Shown here one piece after another: positions 17,885 to 27,130 of a stretch of 64,000 bases of DNA. Under the pieces are notes generated by a model, which made no database searches, was not told where the DNA came from, and saw only the letters and a list, made by a program, of their open reading frames with translations. The position numbers and the translations under genes are program-made. Every line of letters starts with the position of its first letter. The stretch's first letter is position 1. This DNA is from Candidatus Methylomirabilota bacterium. Its GTDB lineage: Bacteria; Methylomirabilota; Methylomirabilia; Methylomirabilales; Methylomirabilaceae. The stretch spans positions 1-64,000 of the forward strand of contig JACQQF010000044.1 in assembly GCA_016207095.1 (NCBI GenBank), read 5' to 3'.

Positions 17885-18685
17885 ATGGAACGTTTGGGAA
17901 TCATCGCCGGCGGAGGCCCTCTCCCGATCGTTGCGGCACGGGAGGCGCGCGCCCAAGGGTTGAAGGTCGTCGCGGTGGCCATAGAAGAGGCTGCCTCCTC
18001 CGACCTGGCCGACGAAGTGGATGCGATCTCCTGGGTGGGGGCCGGCCAGCTGGGGCGGCTCATGGCGGCGCTCCGTCGCGAGCAGGTGGCGGACGCCGTG
18101 ATGCTCGGAAAGATCCCTCTGACGCTGCTCTTCTCGCGCTTCAAGACCGATTTGAGGGGGATCTTGTTCATCCTGAAGCTCAAAGACCGACGCGGTGATA
18201 CAATCCTCTCGGCGTTGGGGGATGTCCTGACACAGGAGGGGATTACCCTGCACGACTGTCGGCGGTTCCTCTCCTCGATCGTTATCAGCAAAGGGTTGTT
18301 GACGGCGCGCGCGCCAGGGGCTGAGGAGCAACGGGATATCAGCTTCGGCCGGGAGATCGCCCGGGCGATCGCAGGCCTGAGGATCGGCCAGACTGTCGTG
18401 GTCAAACGGCGTACTGTTCTGGCTGTGGAATCGATCGAGGGGACTGATGCCACCATTCGTCGCGGAGGGGCTCTCGGGAAGGGTGGCGTTGTGGTGGTGA
18501 AGGTGGGGCGCCCTGACCAAGACATGCGCTTTGATCTGCCTGTGGTGGGTCCAGATACGGTCGCGGCCCTCGAAGAGGCGGGCGCGACGGCCCTCGGCCT
18601 GGATGCCGATCAGACCCTGATGCTCGAGCGGGATCGAGTGATGACGACTGCCGATCGTTTGGGGCTCGCGATCGTGGCGGACTAG
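17885..18685 (+). CDS. lpxI: UDP-2,3-diacylglucosamine pyrophosphatase LpxI
   Basis: LpxI hydrolyses UDP-2,3-diacylglucosamine to lipid X in species that lack LpxH. The 266-residue protein has the DUF1009/LpxI layout: an N-terminal GIIAGGGPLPIVAA nucleotide-binding start, the central ISFGREIARAIAGL stretch, and the C-terminal TLMLERDRVMTTADRLGLAI. The ATG at 17885 lies right after the repeat block; the frame extends upstream only because the repeats are open. The context (lpxA before, lpxB after) is the same as in Caulobacter-type lpx clusters. Confidence 0.93.
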   Translation: MERLGIIAGGGPLPIVAAREARAQGLKVVAVAIEEAASSDLADEVDAISWVGAGQLGRLMAALRREQVADAVMLGKIPLTLLFSRFKTDLRGILFILKLKDRRGDTILSALGDVLTQEGITLHDCRRFLSSIVISKGLLTARAPGAEEQRDISFGREIARAIAGLRIGQTVVVKRRTVLAVESIEGTDATIRRGGALGKGGVVVVKVGRPDQDMRFDLPVVGPDTVAALEEAGATALGLDADQTLMLERDRVMTTADRLGLAIVAD

Positions 18686-18691
18686 TGGAAT

Positions 18692-18769
18692 GTCAGCATT
18701 CGGCTTTCAGCCATCAGCGATCAGCCAGAGAATGGCCCCTGAAAGCTGAGGGCTGACAGCTCACAGCCT
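18692..18769. repeat. Inverted repeat of TCAGC/GCTGA-type units
   Basis: TCAGCATTCGGCTTTCAGCC and CATCAGCGATCAGCC on one side face GAAAGCTGAGGGCTGACAGC on the other. The result is a hairpin-prone short-unit repeat between lpxI and the oxidoreductase gene. It has the same style as the blocks at 17570 and 60064, with a different unit. Confidence 0.55.
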
Positions 18770-18812
18770 GATCGCGGAAATGGACCCGATGAGATGGTGA
18801 GGACCATCCTAA

Positions 18813-19760
18813 ATGAATAACGGAGAGTCGGTTCGAGTAGGCGTGGTGGGTGTCGGCTATGTAGGCCAGCACCACGCCAGGATCTATACGGAGCTGCCCG
18901 GTGTTGAACTTGTTGGGGTGGTCGATATCGATGAGGCCCGCCTGCGAGAGTTGGGGGCGCGCCACCGTGTCCAACTGTGTCGCGATTACCGCGAACTCCT
19001 GGGAAAGGTGGACGCAGTCAGCGTGGCCGTCCCGACGCTCCTCCACTACCCTATCGCCAAGGAATTCCTGGAGTTCGGCGTAGACGTCCTGGTGGAGAAA
19101 CCGATCGCGCAGTCGCTGACCCAGGCCGATGAGCTAGTGGAGATCGCCAAGGCCGACGAACGGATCTTTCAGGTCGGTCATATCGAGCGATTCAACGGAG
19201 CTGTCAAGGCGCTCGAGGCCATCGTGAAGAGCCCGGGGTTCATCGAATGCCACCGGCTGGGCCCTTTCGCCGCACGCAACACCGATGTGGATGTGGTTCT
19301 AGACCTGATGATCCACGACATCGACATTATCCTGAACCTGATCAACTCTCGCGTGATAGCGGTGAGCGCTGTTGGCGTCCCCGTCATCTCGGATCAGGTG
19401 GACATCGCCAACGCACGGCTGCAGTTCGAGTCCGGCTGCGTCGCGAACCTGACGGCCAGCCGGGTGAGCGTCGAACGTGTCCGCCGGATACGGATCTTTC
19501 AGCGTGACACCTTCATCTCCCTCGACTACGCGCAGCAGGAGATTGCGGTCTACCATCGTATCCCGGGCGAAGGGGACACCGCTCCTGGGACAACCCCCAA
19601 GATCGTGAAGGAGGATATCTTCATCGACAAAGCGGAACCGCTTCGCATCGAGTTGGAGAGTTTTATCGAGTGTGTCCGCAGCCGAAAAAGGCCACTGGTC
19701 TCTGGGGAAGAAGGTCGGGACGCGCTGAAGGTGGCTTCTCAAATCGTGGAGCACCTCTAG
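18813..19760 (+). CDS. Gfo/Idh/MocA-family oxidoreductase in the lipid A cluster
   Basis: The 315-residue protein has an N-terminal Rossmann fold (VGVVGVGYVGQHHAR, residues 8-22), the family EKPIAQSL motif near 95, and a C-terminal substrate domain with DLMIHDIDIILN. The position between lpxI and lpxB suggests a sugar-nucleotide dehydrogenase tied to lipid A. GnnA, which oxidises UDP-GlcNAc at C3 to make diamino-sugar lipid A, is the obvious precedent, but the partner aminotransferase GnnB is not in the window. Its stop codon coincides with the left end of a MITE-like element. Confidence 0.85.
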   Translation: MNNGESVRVGVVGVGYVGQHHARIYTELPGVELVGVVDIDEARLRELGARHRVQLCRDYRELLGKVDAVSVAVPTLLHYPIAKEFLEFGVDVLVEKPIAQSLTQADELVEIAKADERIFQVGHIERFNGAVKALEAIVKSPGFIECHRLGPFAARNTDVDVVLDLMIHDIDIILNLINSRVIAVSAVGVPVISDQVDIANARLQFESGCVANLTASRVSVERVRRIRIFQRDTFISLDYAQQEIAVYHRIPGEGDTAPGTTPKIVKEDIFIDKAEPLRIELESFIECVRSRKRPLVSGEEGRDALKVASQIVEHL

Positions 19761-19906
19761 TGCCGTGCCAACTAACTTCGCCTAGCCGCGTTGCTGGCTC
19801 CCTGGGCGCTCCCTGCGACGTACCTGACTGTGTACGCCGGGTACCCGCAAAGTGGGTGCGGCCCAGGAAGCCGCGCCTTGCTAGGCTCGCTACTTGGCCC
19901 GGCACA
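19757..19906. mobile_element. MITE-like element, long type, copy 1
   Basis: About 150 bp, starting TAGTGCCGTGCCAA and ending TTGGCCCGGCAC, so the ends form an imperfect terminal inverted repeat. The interior (CTCCCTGCGACGTACC..., then CGGGTACCCGC.AAGTGGGTGC) is closely shared with 47273-47420 and 52105-52252. It has no coding capacity. The first three bases serve as the stop codon of the preceding gene. Confidence 0.75.
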
Positions 19907-19953
19907 ATGTCCAACAACCATCGGCAGAATTGGTTGGAGTTCCTCTGAGCGAG

Positions 19954-21126
19954 ATGGGCACCGGTCGGATCCTCATCGTGGCGGGGGAGGCATCAGGAGA
20001 CCTCCACGCGGCCAGCGTGGTTCAGGAGCTGTTGCGCCGCGCGCCCCACATCACCGTTGAAGGGATTGGTGGGGACAGGATGCGAGAGGCGGGGGTCAGG
20101 CTCCATGCCCATTCTAACGACCTGGCGGTGGTCGGCTTGGCTGAGGTCGCGGTTAGGCTTCCCGCCCTCGTGCGCGCATACCGGGGCATGACCCGTCTCC
20201 TTCGTGATACGCCTCCCGATCTGCTGATGCTCGTGGACTTCCCGGATTTCAACCTGCTCTTGGCCCGTCGTGCGTATCGGCACCAGATCCCTGTCCTGTA
20301 CTTCATCAGTCCTCAGGTATGGGCCTGGCGTACGGGTCGAGTCCGGTCGATTGCACGCCTGGTCCGTCGCCTTCTGGTCATTTTTCCCTTTGAGGAGGCC
20401 TTTTATCGAGAATGGGGGGTCGAGGCCCTATACGTCGGCCATCCGCTCCTTGATCGGTTATCGCCTCCGCCGACGATGGATGACGCCAGACGGCACCTGG
20501 GTCTGGAGCGTGCGGCCTCCGTTGTGGGTCTGTTGCCCGGCAGCCGCATCGGTGAGATCACGAGGCATCTGCCACTCCTGCTCAGAGCGACCAGGCGGCT
20601 CGAGGGGAGCCAACCGGACCTTCGCGTCATCATTGCTGCCGCCGAGGGTATCCCATTGGATCTGATCAGTTCCTATCTGAGGCGGGAGGGTTCTTCGGCC
20701 AGAGTCGTGCAGGGTCGAACCCACGAGGTCATAGCCGCCTCGGACCTCATACTCGTGGCGTCGGGAACTGCGACGCTGGAGGCGGCCATCATCGGCACCC
20801 CCATGGTGATCGTGTATCGCGTTGCGTTCATCTCATGGCTGCTGGGTCGACTGCTGATCAGAGTTCCGTACATCGGCATGGCGAACCTAGTGGCTGGAGA
20901 GCCCATTGCGCCAGAGCTGATCCAGTTTCAGGCGACTCCCGAGCGAATTGCCGACGAAGCGCGCCGGTTGCTGGAATCGCCAGAGCGCCGGCGATGGATG
21001 CAGCAGAGACTCGGGGAGGTGCGCGATCGGTTGGGGCCGCCGGGAGCCACGGCCAGGGCCGCGGAAGCCGTCTTGGAGATGCTGCAGTTGAACGCTGGGG
21101 CGGCGGCATCCGTCTGGAAGGGGTAA
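19954..21126 (+). CDS. lpxB: Lipid-A-disaccharide synthase
   Basis: This GT19 glycosyltransferase condenses UDP-diacylglucosamine with lipid X. The 390-residue protein opens with GRILIVAGEASGDLHAA, the LpxB hallmark. It has VDFPDFNLLLA and YFISPQVWAWR, then the C-terminal nucleotide-binding half (LLPGSRIGEI, later ASGTATLEAAI). The ATG at 19954 is chosen because the homologous region begins there. The longer frame would begin inside the MITE-like element, which therefore supplies the upstream region. The stop overlaps the next start by one base. Confidence 0.95.
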   Translation: MGTGRILIVAGEASGDLHAASVVQELLRRAPHITVEGIGGDRMREAGVRLHAHSNDLAVVGLAEVAVRLPALVRAYRGMTRLLRDTPPDLLMLVDFPDFNLLLARRAYRHQIPVLYFISPQVWAWRTGRVRSIARLVRRLLVIFPFEEAFYREWGVEALYVGHPLLDRLSPPPTMDDARRHLGLERAASVVGLLPGSRIGEITRHLPLLLRATRRLEGSQPDLRVIIAAAEGIPLDLISSYLRREGSSARVVQGRTHEVIAASDLILVASGTATLEAAIIGTPMVIVYRVAFISWLLGRLLIRVPYIGMANLVAGEPIAPELIQFQATPERIADEARRLLESPERRRWMQQRLGEVRDRLGPPGATARAAEAVLEMLQLNAGAAASVWKG

Positions 21127-21821
21127 TGGGCACGTCACGAATCTCGCATCTGGTGACGACCCTGAGGGAACACCGCCTCGTCTTGCAGGTCGTCCCTCGG
21201 ATTGCTGCATGGCTCATGATTGGCCTGTATCGGCTGCTCCGGATCGTTCATGTCAACCGTGGCTCGCCGGAGGCTTGCTGGACACGGGGGGAGCGAATTA
21301 TTTTCGCCTTCTGGCATGGACGCCTCCTGATGATGCCGTTTGCGTATCCCGGGGCACCAGTGGCGACTCTGATCAGCCAGCATCGGGACGGGGAGTACAT
21401 CAGTCGCATTGCAGCGCTGTTCGGTTCCCGTGTGATCCGTGGTTCCGCCACGCGCGGGGGTGTGCGTGCGTTCAAGCAGATGATTCTGGCCCTCAAGGAA
21501 GGGTTCGACCTCGTGATCACCCCGGACGGGCCAAGGGGTCCGCAGGCAAAGGTCAAGTCAGGGGTCATTGAGCTGGCCAAGCTCACCGGAGCCCCTATTG
21601 TGCCGGTGACCTTTAGTGCGGCACGACGCCGGGCTCTCAAGAGCTGGGACGCGTTCCTCATTCCTCTGCCATTCTCCCGCGCCGTCTACATCTGGGGCGA
21701 TCCCATGTATGTGGAACCCATGGCGACGAAGGAGGAGGTGGCAAAATACCAGGACATTCTTGCAGAGCGCCTCGATCTCCTCACGATGAAGGCCGACGAA
21801 TACTTCAAGTCGAGTCGGTAA
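21126..21821 (+). CDS. Lysophospholipid-acyltransferase-like protein (DUF374)
   Basis: This is a 231-residue DUF374 protein of the LPLAT superfamily. It contains IIFAFWHGRLLMMP (the H...D-type acyltransferase site is HGRLLMMPFA), LISQHRDGEYISR, GGVRAFKQMI and the strongly conserved ITPDGPRGPQAKVKSG. It is commonly found next to waaA in Gram-negative genomes and is likely to acylate a lipid A or lipid intermediate. The acyl donor and acceptor are unknown. The start is the ATG at 21126, overlapping the lpxB stop. Confidence 0.88.
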   Translation: MGTSRISHLVTTLREHRLVLQVVPRIAAWLMIGLYRLLRIVHVNRGSPEACWTRGERIIFAFWHGRLLMMPFAYPGAPVATLISQHRDGEYISRIAALFGSRVIRGSATRGGVRAFKQMILALKEGFDLVITPDGPRGPQAKVKSGVIELAKLTGAPIVPVTFSAARRRALKSWDAFLIPLPFSRAVYIWGDPMYVEPMATKEEVAKYQDILAERLDLLTMKADEYFKSSR

Positions 21822-21837
21822 GAGGCGGTGTCTCAGG

Positions 21838-23124
21838 ATGTACGCTGCCTACTCGCTGCTACTGACTCTTGTTCTGCTCGCTTGGTCCCCCTCGCTCCTC
21901 CTGGGCGCCCTGGGGATCCGGCGGCGCCGCGACGGGTGGCGGGAGCGCCTGGGCAGATACCCTGAACCACTCGTCGCTCGGCTTCAGGGGGTCCATCCGG
22001 TCTGGCTGCATGCGGTGTCGGTGGGTGAGGTCGCCGCAGCCTCAGTCCTGGCCGCTCTGTGGACGACCCGTCGGCCGACCCTATCGCTTCTGGTCTCGAC
22101 GGTCACCGATACCGGGCGTGAGGTCGCCAAACGGTCTTTCCCCAAGGCTGCGGGGGTCGTGTATTTTCCCCTTGACCTTCCCATGATCGTTCACGAGGCC
22201 TTGGCGGCAGTGAGCCCACGCCTGATCCTCCTGACCGAGACCGAGATATGGCCGAACTTCCTCCGTGCCTGTGCGGCCTCGAAGATCCCCGTCGTTCTGA
22301 TCAATGGGCGGATCTCCCCGCGGTCGTTTCAGCGCTACCGCCTCGTCCAGCCTTTCTTTCGCCACGTGCTCCAGGGCATCGATCTCTTCTGTATGCAGAG
22401 CGCCGCAGACGCCGAGCGGATTCTTGCCCTGGGCGCCTCGCCCGAGCGGGTCCGTGTGGTTGGAAACCTCAAATTCGACGTGACCCCTCCGGCCGATGCC
22501 TCCTCCCGAGCCGAACAATGGCGCCGGGAGTTGAAGATCGAATCGGGGCAACCGGTCGTGGTTGCAGGCAGCACCCATGCCGGCGAGGAAGAGGCCCTGC
22601 TTCGGGCTTTTATGCGCCTGCGCCAGGAGTTTCCCGGCCTGTTGCTCATTCTGGCCCCTCGCCATCCCGATCGGCTGGCTGGGGTGGAGGCGCTGATCGC
22701 CGGGAACGGTCTGACTGCAGTCAGGCGGAGCCAACTGGCCAGCACACGGGACGGCGCAACGCAGATCGTCCTGCTGGACACCATCGGGGAGCTGTCGGCG
22801 CTCTATGCCGTAGGGAGTGTCGCCTTCGTTGGGGGAAGTCTGATCCCCCGGGGTGGGCATAATCTGCTGGAGCCGGCGCTCCATGGTCGTCCGGTGGTCT
22901 TCGGCCCCTACATGGAGAATTTCGCCGAAGCCAGCGCATTCTTCGTCGAGCGTGGGGCCGCTCTCCAGGTCAAGAATACAGAGAAACTGGCCGAGCAGCT
23001 TGCGGGGCTTCTCCGCGACCCTGCGGCCAGGGATCGCATGGGCAAGGCGGCATTGGAGGCGCTGGTGGCGCATCGCGGGGCGTGCGAACGAACGGTAGCC
23101 CTGCTGGAACAGTACGTCTCATGA
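21838..23124 (+). CDS. waaA: 3-deoxy-D-manno-octulosonic acid transferase
   Basis: WaaA (KdtA) adds Kdo to lipid IVA at the inner face of the inner membrane. The 428 residues show an N-terminal membrane anchor, HAVSVGEVAAASVL with the catalytic glutamate, LTETEIWPNFLRAC, and a GT-B C-terminal half (AGSTHAGEEEALLRA, SLIPRGGHNLLEPA). It overlaps lpxK by four bases. Whether it is mono- or bifunctional cannot be read from sequence. Confidence 0.96.
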   Translation: MYAAYSLLLTLVLLAWSPSLLLGALGIRRRRDGWRERLGRYPEPLVARLQGVHPVWLHAVSVGEVAAASVLAALWTTRRPTLSLLVSTVTDTGREVAKRSFPKAAGVVYFPLDLPMIVHEALAAVSPRLILLTETEIWPNFLRACAASKIPVVLINGRISPRSFQRYRLVQPFFRHVLQGIDLFCMQSAADAERILALGASPERVRVVGNLKFDVTPPADASSRAEQWRRELKIESGQPVVVAGSTHAGEEEALLRAFMRLRQEFPGLLLILAPRHPDRLAGVEALIAGNGLTAVRRSQLASTRDGATQIVLLDTIGELSALYAVGSVAFVGGSLIPRGGHNLLEPALHGRPVVFGPYMENFAEASAFFVERGAALQVKNTEKLAEQLAGLLRDPAARDRMGKAALEALVAHRGACERTVALLEQYVS

Positions 23125-24245
23125 AGGCAGTCGAAGGGTTGTCCGCCTGGACCGTCCGCTGTATGGCAGCCGGCCAGACAACGTGGGCCGCTCGCTGCTG
23201 GCTGGCTTTTCTGCGGCTTGCCTCACACGTGTATGGAGGGTTGGTTTTGCTCCGTGCGGCACTCTTCGCCCGCGGCGTCGCCAGTGTTCGGCGACTGCCG
23301 GTCCCGGTCTTGAGCGTAGGGAATCTGATCGCAGGTGGCACCGGAAAGACCCCCTTCGTCGAGATGCTCGCGCGTCGGCTGCAGACGCAGGGTCATCAGG
23401 TCGCCATCGTCCTGCGGGGGTATCGGGGTCGGTCCACCACACCAATGATCATCTCCGATGGCCGGCGGTTGCTGTGTGAGCCCCCGGTGGCGGCTGATGA
23501 GGCGTACCTATTGGCTTGTCACCTTCCGGGGGTTGCCGTGCTGACCGGCGCAGATCGTTACCGGGTCGGCCAGATTGCCCTGGAACAGTTGAAATGCGGG
23601 GTCATCGTCTTAGATGATGGGTTTCAGCATCTCAGATTATATCGCGATTTGGATATTGTGCTGCTTGATGCCGCCAATCCGCTTGGGTATGGCCGACTGC
23701 TTCCCTCCGGATTGTTGCGAGAGCGGCCGGATGGCCTCGGGCGCGCCGATCTCCTGGTGGTCACGCACGCCGACTCGGTTTCTGACGCGGACGCGATCAA
23801 GCGATCGCTCCGACGGTATGCTCCCTCGGCACCGATCGCACTCGCTGTCCATAGACCTCTTGGCCTGATTGGCCTCTTTGGAGAAGAACACCTCTCCCCA
23901 TCACATCTCGACGGCCAGCGCCTGGTGGCATTCTCTGGCATTGGCAACCCGCGAGGATTTGAGACAAGCCTCGTCCGACTTGGCGCAGTGATCTTGGCCC
24001 ACCATGTGTTCCCAGATCACTACGTCTATTCCGCCGCCGATCTTGAGGCCCTCTCTGCGGCGGCGATGAAGGGCCGCGCCGCCTGTATGGTTACGACGGA
24101 AAAAGATATGGTAAAATTGACGCGACTGAACCTGGAAAAGATGGTGACGCCCCTCTACGCGCTGGCGATCTCACTCGAGATGCTGGAGGGAGAGGAGGCA
24201 TTGGGTCGCATGCTCACGTGTCTTCTAGGAGTGAGTGACTCATGA
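23121..24245 (+). CDS. lpxK: Tetraacyldisaccharide 4'-kinase
   Basis: LpxK phosphorylates the 4' position of the lipid A disaccharide. The 374-residue protein has the membrane-associating N-terminus, then the P-loop GNLIAGGTGKTPFVE (around residue 66-80), the DDGFQHL motif with catalytic aspartate and histidine, and VTTEKDMVKL. The ATG at 23121 is fixed by the ATGA overlap with waaA; an upstream in-frame start at 23082 would lie inside waaA. Confidence 0.95.
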   Translation: MKAVEGLSAWTVRCMAAGQTTWAARCWLAFLRLASHVYGGLVLLRAALFARGVASVRRLPVPVLSVGNLIAGGTGKTPFVEMLARRLQTQGHQVAIVLRGYRGRSTTPMIISDGRRLLCEPPVAADEAYLLACHLPGVAVLTGADRYRVGQIALEQLKCGVIVLDDGFQHLRLYRDLDIVLLDAANPLGYGRLLPSGLLRERPDGLGRADLLVVTHADSVSDADAIKRSLRRYAPSAPIALAVHRPLGLIGLFGEEHLSPSHLDGQRLVAFSGIGNPRGFETSLVRLGAVILAHHVFPDHYVYSAADLEALSAAAMKGRAACMVTTEKDMVKLTRLNLEKMVTPLYALAISLEMLEGEEALGRMLTCLLGVSDS

Positions 24246-24358
24246 AGCGAGAGGTCGGGGCTGGCATGACTGCCTACCTCGGATTCCTGTGCGCACCGGT
24301 GCTCTCGAAAAGCCTGCTGCTTGAACCAGAAGGTGCACCGGATGACACTGTGTATTAG
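24242..24358 (+). CDS. Possible 38-residue ORF coupled to lpxK
   Basis: The ATG at 24242 overlaps the lpxK stop (ATGA), the same coupling used throughout this operon. The product (MKREVGAGMTAYLGFLCAPV...) matches nothing I know, and the 3' end overlaps the likely start of the next gene. It may be chance. Confidence 0.25.
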   Translation: MKREVGAGMTAYLGFLCAPVLSKSLLLEPEGAPDDTVY

Positions 24359-25985
24359 GCGGACTTTCGAAGCCGATCGGCTTCGTTCGATTCTGGTCAG
24401 GGGCCCAAATTGGCTGGGCGATGCAGTCCTTGCCCTGCCCATGCTCGCCAACCTCCGCCGCTCCTTTCCCGCCGCAAGAATCTCTCTCCTCGTGCGCCCA
24501 TGGTTGAGCGACCTCTTTCAGGCTTCACCGTTCATCGACGATCTCCTCGTGATTCCAAGCCGGAATCAGTTCGCATGGGCGGTGACTGCCCTGAGGCGAC
24601 GGCGCTTTCAGTTGGCCATTCTCTTGCCGAATAGCTTTCGGGCCGCGTTGATCAGCGCGCTGGCCGGAATCACGCACCGGATCGGGTATGTGACCGGGGG
24701 GCGGGGGCCGCTACTGACGGTGGGCGTGTGCACCCCGGGCAAGCGATCGCTCCACCAGGCTGACGCCTACCTTGGCCTGCTCCGTGCGTTCAGGTGGGAT
24801 GCGTGGGAACAACCGACCGGTCTCACATTTCCGCCTGGAGGCGACGGGGACGCCGAGCGCCTTCTCGCCGCGGCAGGGCTTGGACCTGACGCCTCATTCA
24901 TCGGGATTAATCCCGGAGGGGCCTACGGGACTGCGAAGCGCTGGCCGGCCGAGCGATTCGCTGAAGCAGCCGACCTTCTCAGCGATCGCCTGGGCACGAT
25001 CGCCCTCCTATTCGGATCGCCTAAGGAAGCCTCAGTAACACGGGCCATCCGAGCGCGGATGCGGCGAGCGGCCGTGGACCTCGGCGGCAAAACGTCTCTT
25101 TCAACCTTGGCGAGCTTGCTGAGGCGGTGCCGTCTCCTGTTGACGAATGACACAGGGGCAATGCATCTGGCCGCAACCCTCAACGTACCATGCGTCGCGA
25201 TATTCGGTCCCACGGATCCGCACCTTACCGGCCCACTGGGGTCTGGACACCATCGCCTTTCCCATCCTCCGCCCTGCAGTCCCTGTCACTACCGTGACTG
25301 CCCCATTGATCATCGATGCATGCGGGCGATCGAGGTCAAGGACGTGGTTGCCGCTGCAGAGGCTCTTTTCGAGGGATCGGTCTTCAATGAGCGAGGCGGC
25401 GTCCGTCTGGCACCTGCGGTCTTCCTTGATAGGGACGGCACCTTGAATGAGGAGGTGGGACCGCTTCAATACCCGGAGCACATGCGACCGATTCAGGGCA
25501 CGCCGGCCGCGTTGAAGCGCCTTGGTGAGGCTGGGTTCCTCCGCATCGTGGTGAGCAACCAATCGCGGGTGGCCAGGGGTGATGCGACGGAAGAGCTCGT
25601 CGAAGCGACCCATCAGCGCCTCCTGCACCTCCTTCGCCAAGAGGGAGGATCGACGGATGCGTTCTATTACTGCCCTCATCACCCTGAAGAAGGGCGCTTC
25701 CCGTTTAAACGCACGTGCCTGTGCCGCAAACCTGGTCCAGGACTGGTCCAACAGGCGGTGCATGAGCACCAGGTAGACCTGACCAGGTCCTATGTTGTGG
25801 GAGACCAGATAACCGACCTCATGCTTGGTCACCGAATGGGCCTCCCCTCAGTATTGGTGCTGACCGGGTTCGGACACGACACCTTGCGGCAACTTGAGGC
25901 GGCGGGCGGTCCCAGGCCTAGCCACGTGGCATCGGATCTACTGTCCGCAACGGAGTGGATTGTCGGAAGGAGCGGGACCGGATGA
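24342..25985 (+). CDS. waaF-gmhB: Fusion: ADP-heptose:LPS heptosyltransferase II and heptose-1,7-bisphosphate phosphatase
   Basis: The first about 345 residues are a GT9 heptosyltransferase (RGPNWLGDAVLALPML, then LLTNDTGAMHLAAT and FGPTDP). From about residue 357 a GmhB-type HAD phosphatase follows, with FLDRDGT (D363), SNQS, the zinc loop cysteines and histidines (YCPHHPEEG...TCLCRKP) and VGDQITDLMLG. The enzyme that attaches ADP-heptose and one that makes its precursor are therefore in one polypeptide. The ATG at 24342 is chosen for the AGAAGG upstream; a TTG at 24321 is possible. The stop overlaps waaC (ATGA). Confidence 0.92.
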   Translation: MTLCIRRTFEADRLRSILVRGPNWLGDAVLALPMLANLRRSFPAARISLLVRPWLSDLFQASPFIDDLLVIPSRNQFAWAVTALRRRRFQLAILLPNSFRAALISALAGITHRIGYVTGGRGPLLTVGVCTPGKRSLHQADAYLGLLRAFRWDAWEQPTGLTFPPGGDGDAERLLAAAGLGPDASFIGINPGGAYGTAKRWPAERFAEAADLLSDRLGTIALLFGSPKEASVTRAIRARMRRAAVDLGGKTSLSTLASLLRRCRLLLTNDTGAMHLAATLNVPCVAIFGPTDPHLTGPLGSGHHRLSHPPPCSPCHYRDCPIDHRCMRAIEVKDVVAAAEALFEGSVFNERGGVRLAPAVFLDRDGTLNEEVGPLQYPEHMRPIQGTPAALKRLGEAGFLRIVVSNQSRVARGDATEELVEATHQRLLHLLRQEGGSTDAFYYCPHHPEEGRFPFKRTCLCRKPGPGLVQQAVHEHQVDLTRSYVVGDQITDLMLGHRMGLPSVLVLTGFGHDTLRQLEAAGGPRPSHVASDLLSATEWIVGRSGTG

Positions 25986-27130
25986 GTGCAGTGGCTTACA
26001 ACGGCCCTCCGCCGATGGAACAGGTCAAGCGGATCCTCATCCTCAAGCCGAGCTCGCTGGGCGATGTGGTGAACGCGCTCCCGTTCCTTGCATCATTGCG
26101 ACGGCGCTATCCTGACCGACATATCGCCTGGTTGGTTGAGGAAGAGGCATCGGGCGTGCTGCTTGGGCATCCACTGCTGGACCGGGTCATCGTGTCAGGA
26201 CGCAGGCGATGGGGGCGGGAAGCCCTGGCACCGCTGTGCTGGCCGTCGACGCTACGGGAGATCGGAGCGCTCGTCGTTGAGCTGCGCCGGGGCCGGTATG
26301 ACTTGGTTGTCGATCTACAGGGACTACTGAAGAGTGCCTTGATGCTTCTTTTCGCGGGGGCGCGCTTTCGGGTCGGCCTGGCAGACGCCCGGGAGGGGAG
26401 CCACCGAGCTCTCACCCATCTTGTGCCGGTTCCATCGGCGCCCATGCATGCGGTGGACCGGTACCTGGAGGCGGCCAGGTTCTTGGGAGCTGATCCGTCT
26501 GCGAAAACGTTTATCTTTCCTTCGGGGCCTGAGGACGAGGCGAAGGCGGAGGCGCTCCTTGCCGAGGCCGGCGTGAGGCCTGGCGATCGAGTCGTCGCTC
26601 TGAATCCTCGGGCGCGGTGGCGGACCAAACTCTGGGAGGAGGATCGATTCGCGCGCGTGGGGGAGATGCTTGCGCGGCGATGTCGTGCAAGGATCCTTGT
26701 GACGGGATCATTGTCGGACCTGCCACTTGCACGCCGGCTCGCAGCCCGGATGGACCCCACCCCATTCCTCGTCGCGGGCCGGACGGACCTCAGGCTGCTG
26801 ATTGCCGTTTTGAAGCGGATTGACCTGCTTGTGACGCTGGATTCAGGCCCCATGCACCTGGCAGCGGCGCTTGGCACCCCCCTTGTGGCCCTCTTCGGCC
26901 CAACGGACCCCAGACTGAATGGCCCATATGGGGTGGGTGGCACCATCCTCCGTGTGCCTCTCCCATGCAGCCCGTGTCTAAAGCGTCGATGCCAGATCCA
27001 GGACGATCGTCTGTGCATGCGCTCCATCTCGGAAGAGGATGTGGCAGAAGCTGCCTCGGCGATCCTGGCCACAGGTTCGAGATGTCGGCCAAGCCACGAT
27101 CGCTTTGGACCGGTGCCGGAGGGTTCATAG
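25982..27130 (+). CDS. waaC: Lipopolysaccharide heptosyltransferase I
   Basis: This GT9 enzyme adds the first heptose to Kdo2-lipid A. The 382 residues open with ILILKPSSLGDVVNALPFLASL, the WaaC form of the N-terminal glycine/aspartate motif. The GT-B donor site is LVTLDSGPMHLAAALGTP, followed by FGPTDP and a CSPCLKRRC cysteine cluster seen in many heptosyltransferases outside the enterics. It is coupled to the waaF-gmhB fusion. The 3' end overlaps a truncated epimerase frame by 49 bases. Confidence 0.93.
   Translation: MSAVAYNGPPPMEQVKRILILKPSSLGDVVNALPFLASLRRRYPDRHIAWLVEEEASGVLLGHPLLDRVIVSGRRRWGREALAPLCWPSTLREIGALVVELRRGRYDLVVDLQGLLKSALMLLFAGARFRVGLADAREGSHRALTHLVPVPSAPMHAVDRYLEAARFLGADPSAKTFIFPSGPEDEAKAEALLAEAGVRPGDRVVALNPRARWRTKLWEEDRFARVGEMLARRCRARILVTGSLSDLPLARRLAARMDPTPFLVAGRTDLRLLIAVLKRIDLLVTLDSGPMHLAAALGTPLVALFGPTDPRLNGPYGVGGTILRVPLPCSPCLKRRCQIQDDRLCMRSISEEDVAEAASAILATGSRCRPSHDRFGPVPEGS

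Noticed and set aside
17562-18520. Long minus-strand open frames with repeating S-H-F-A-L-R-T residues
   Set aside because: They are created by the GTGCGAAGT-type repeats and by the strand opposite lpxI; no start signal or domain.
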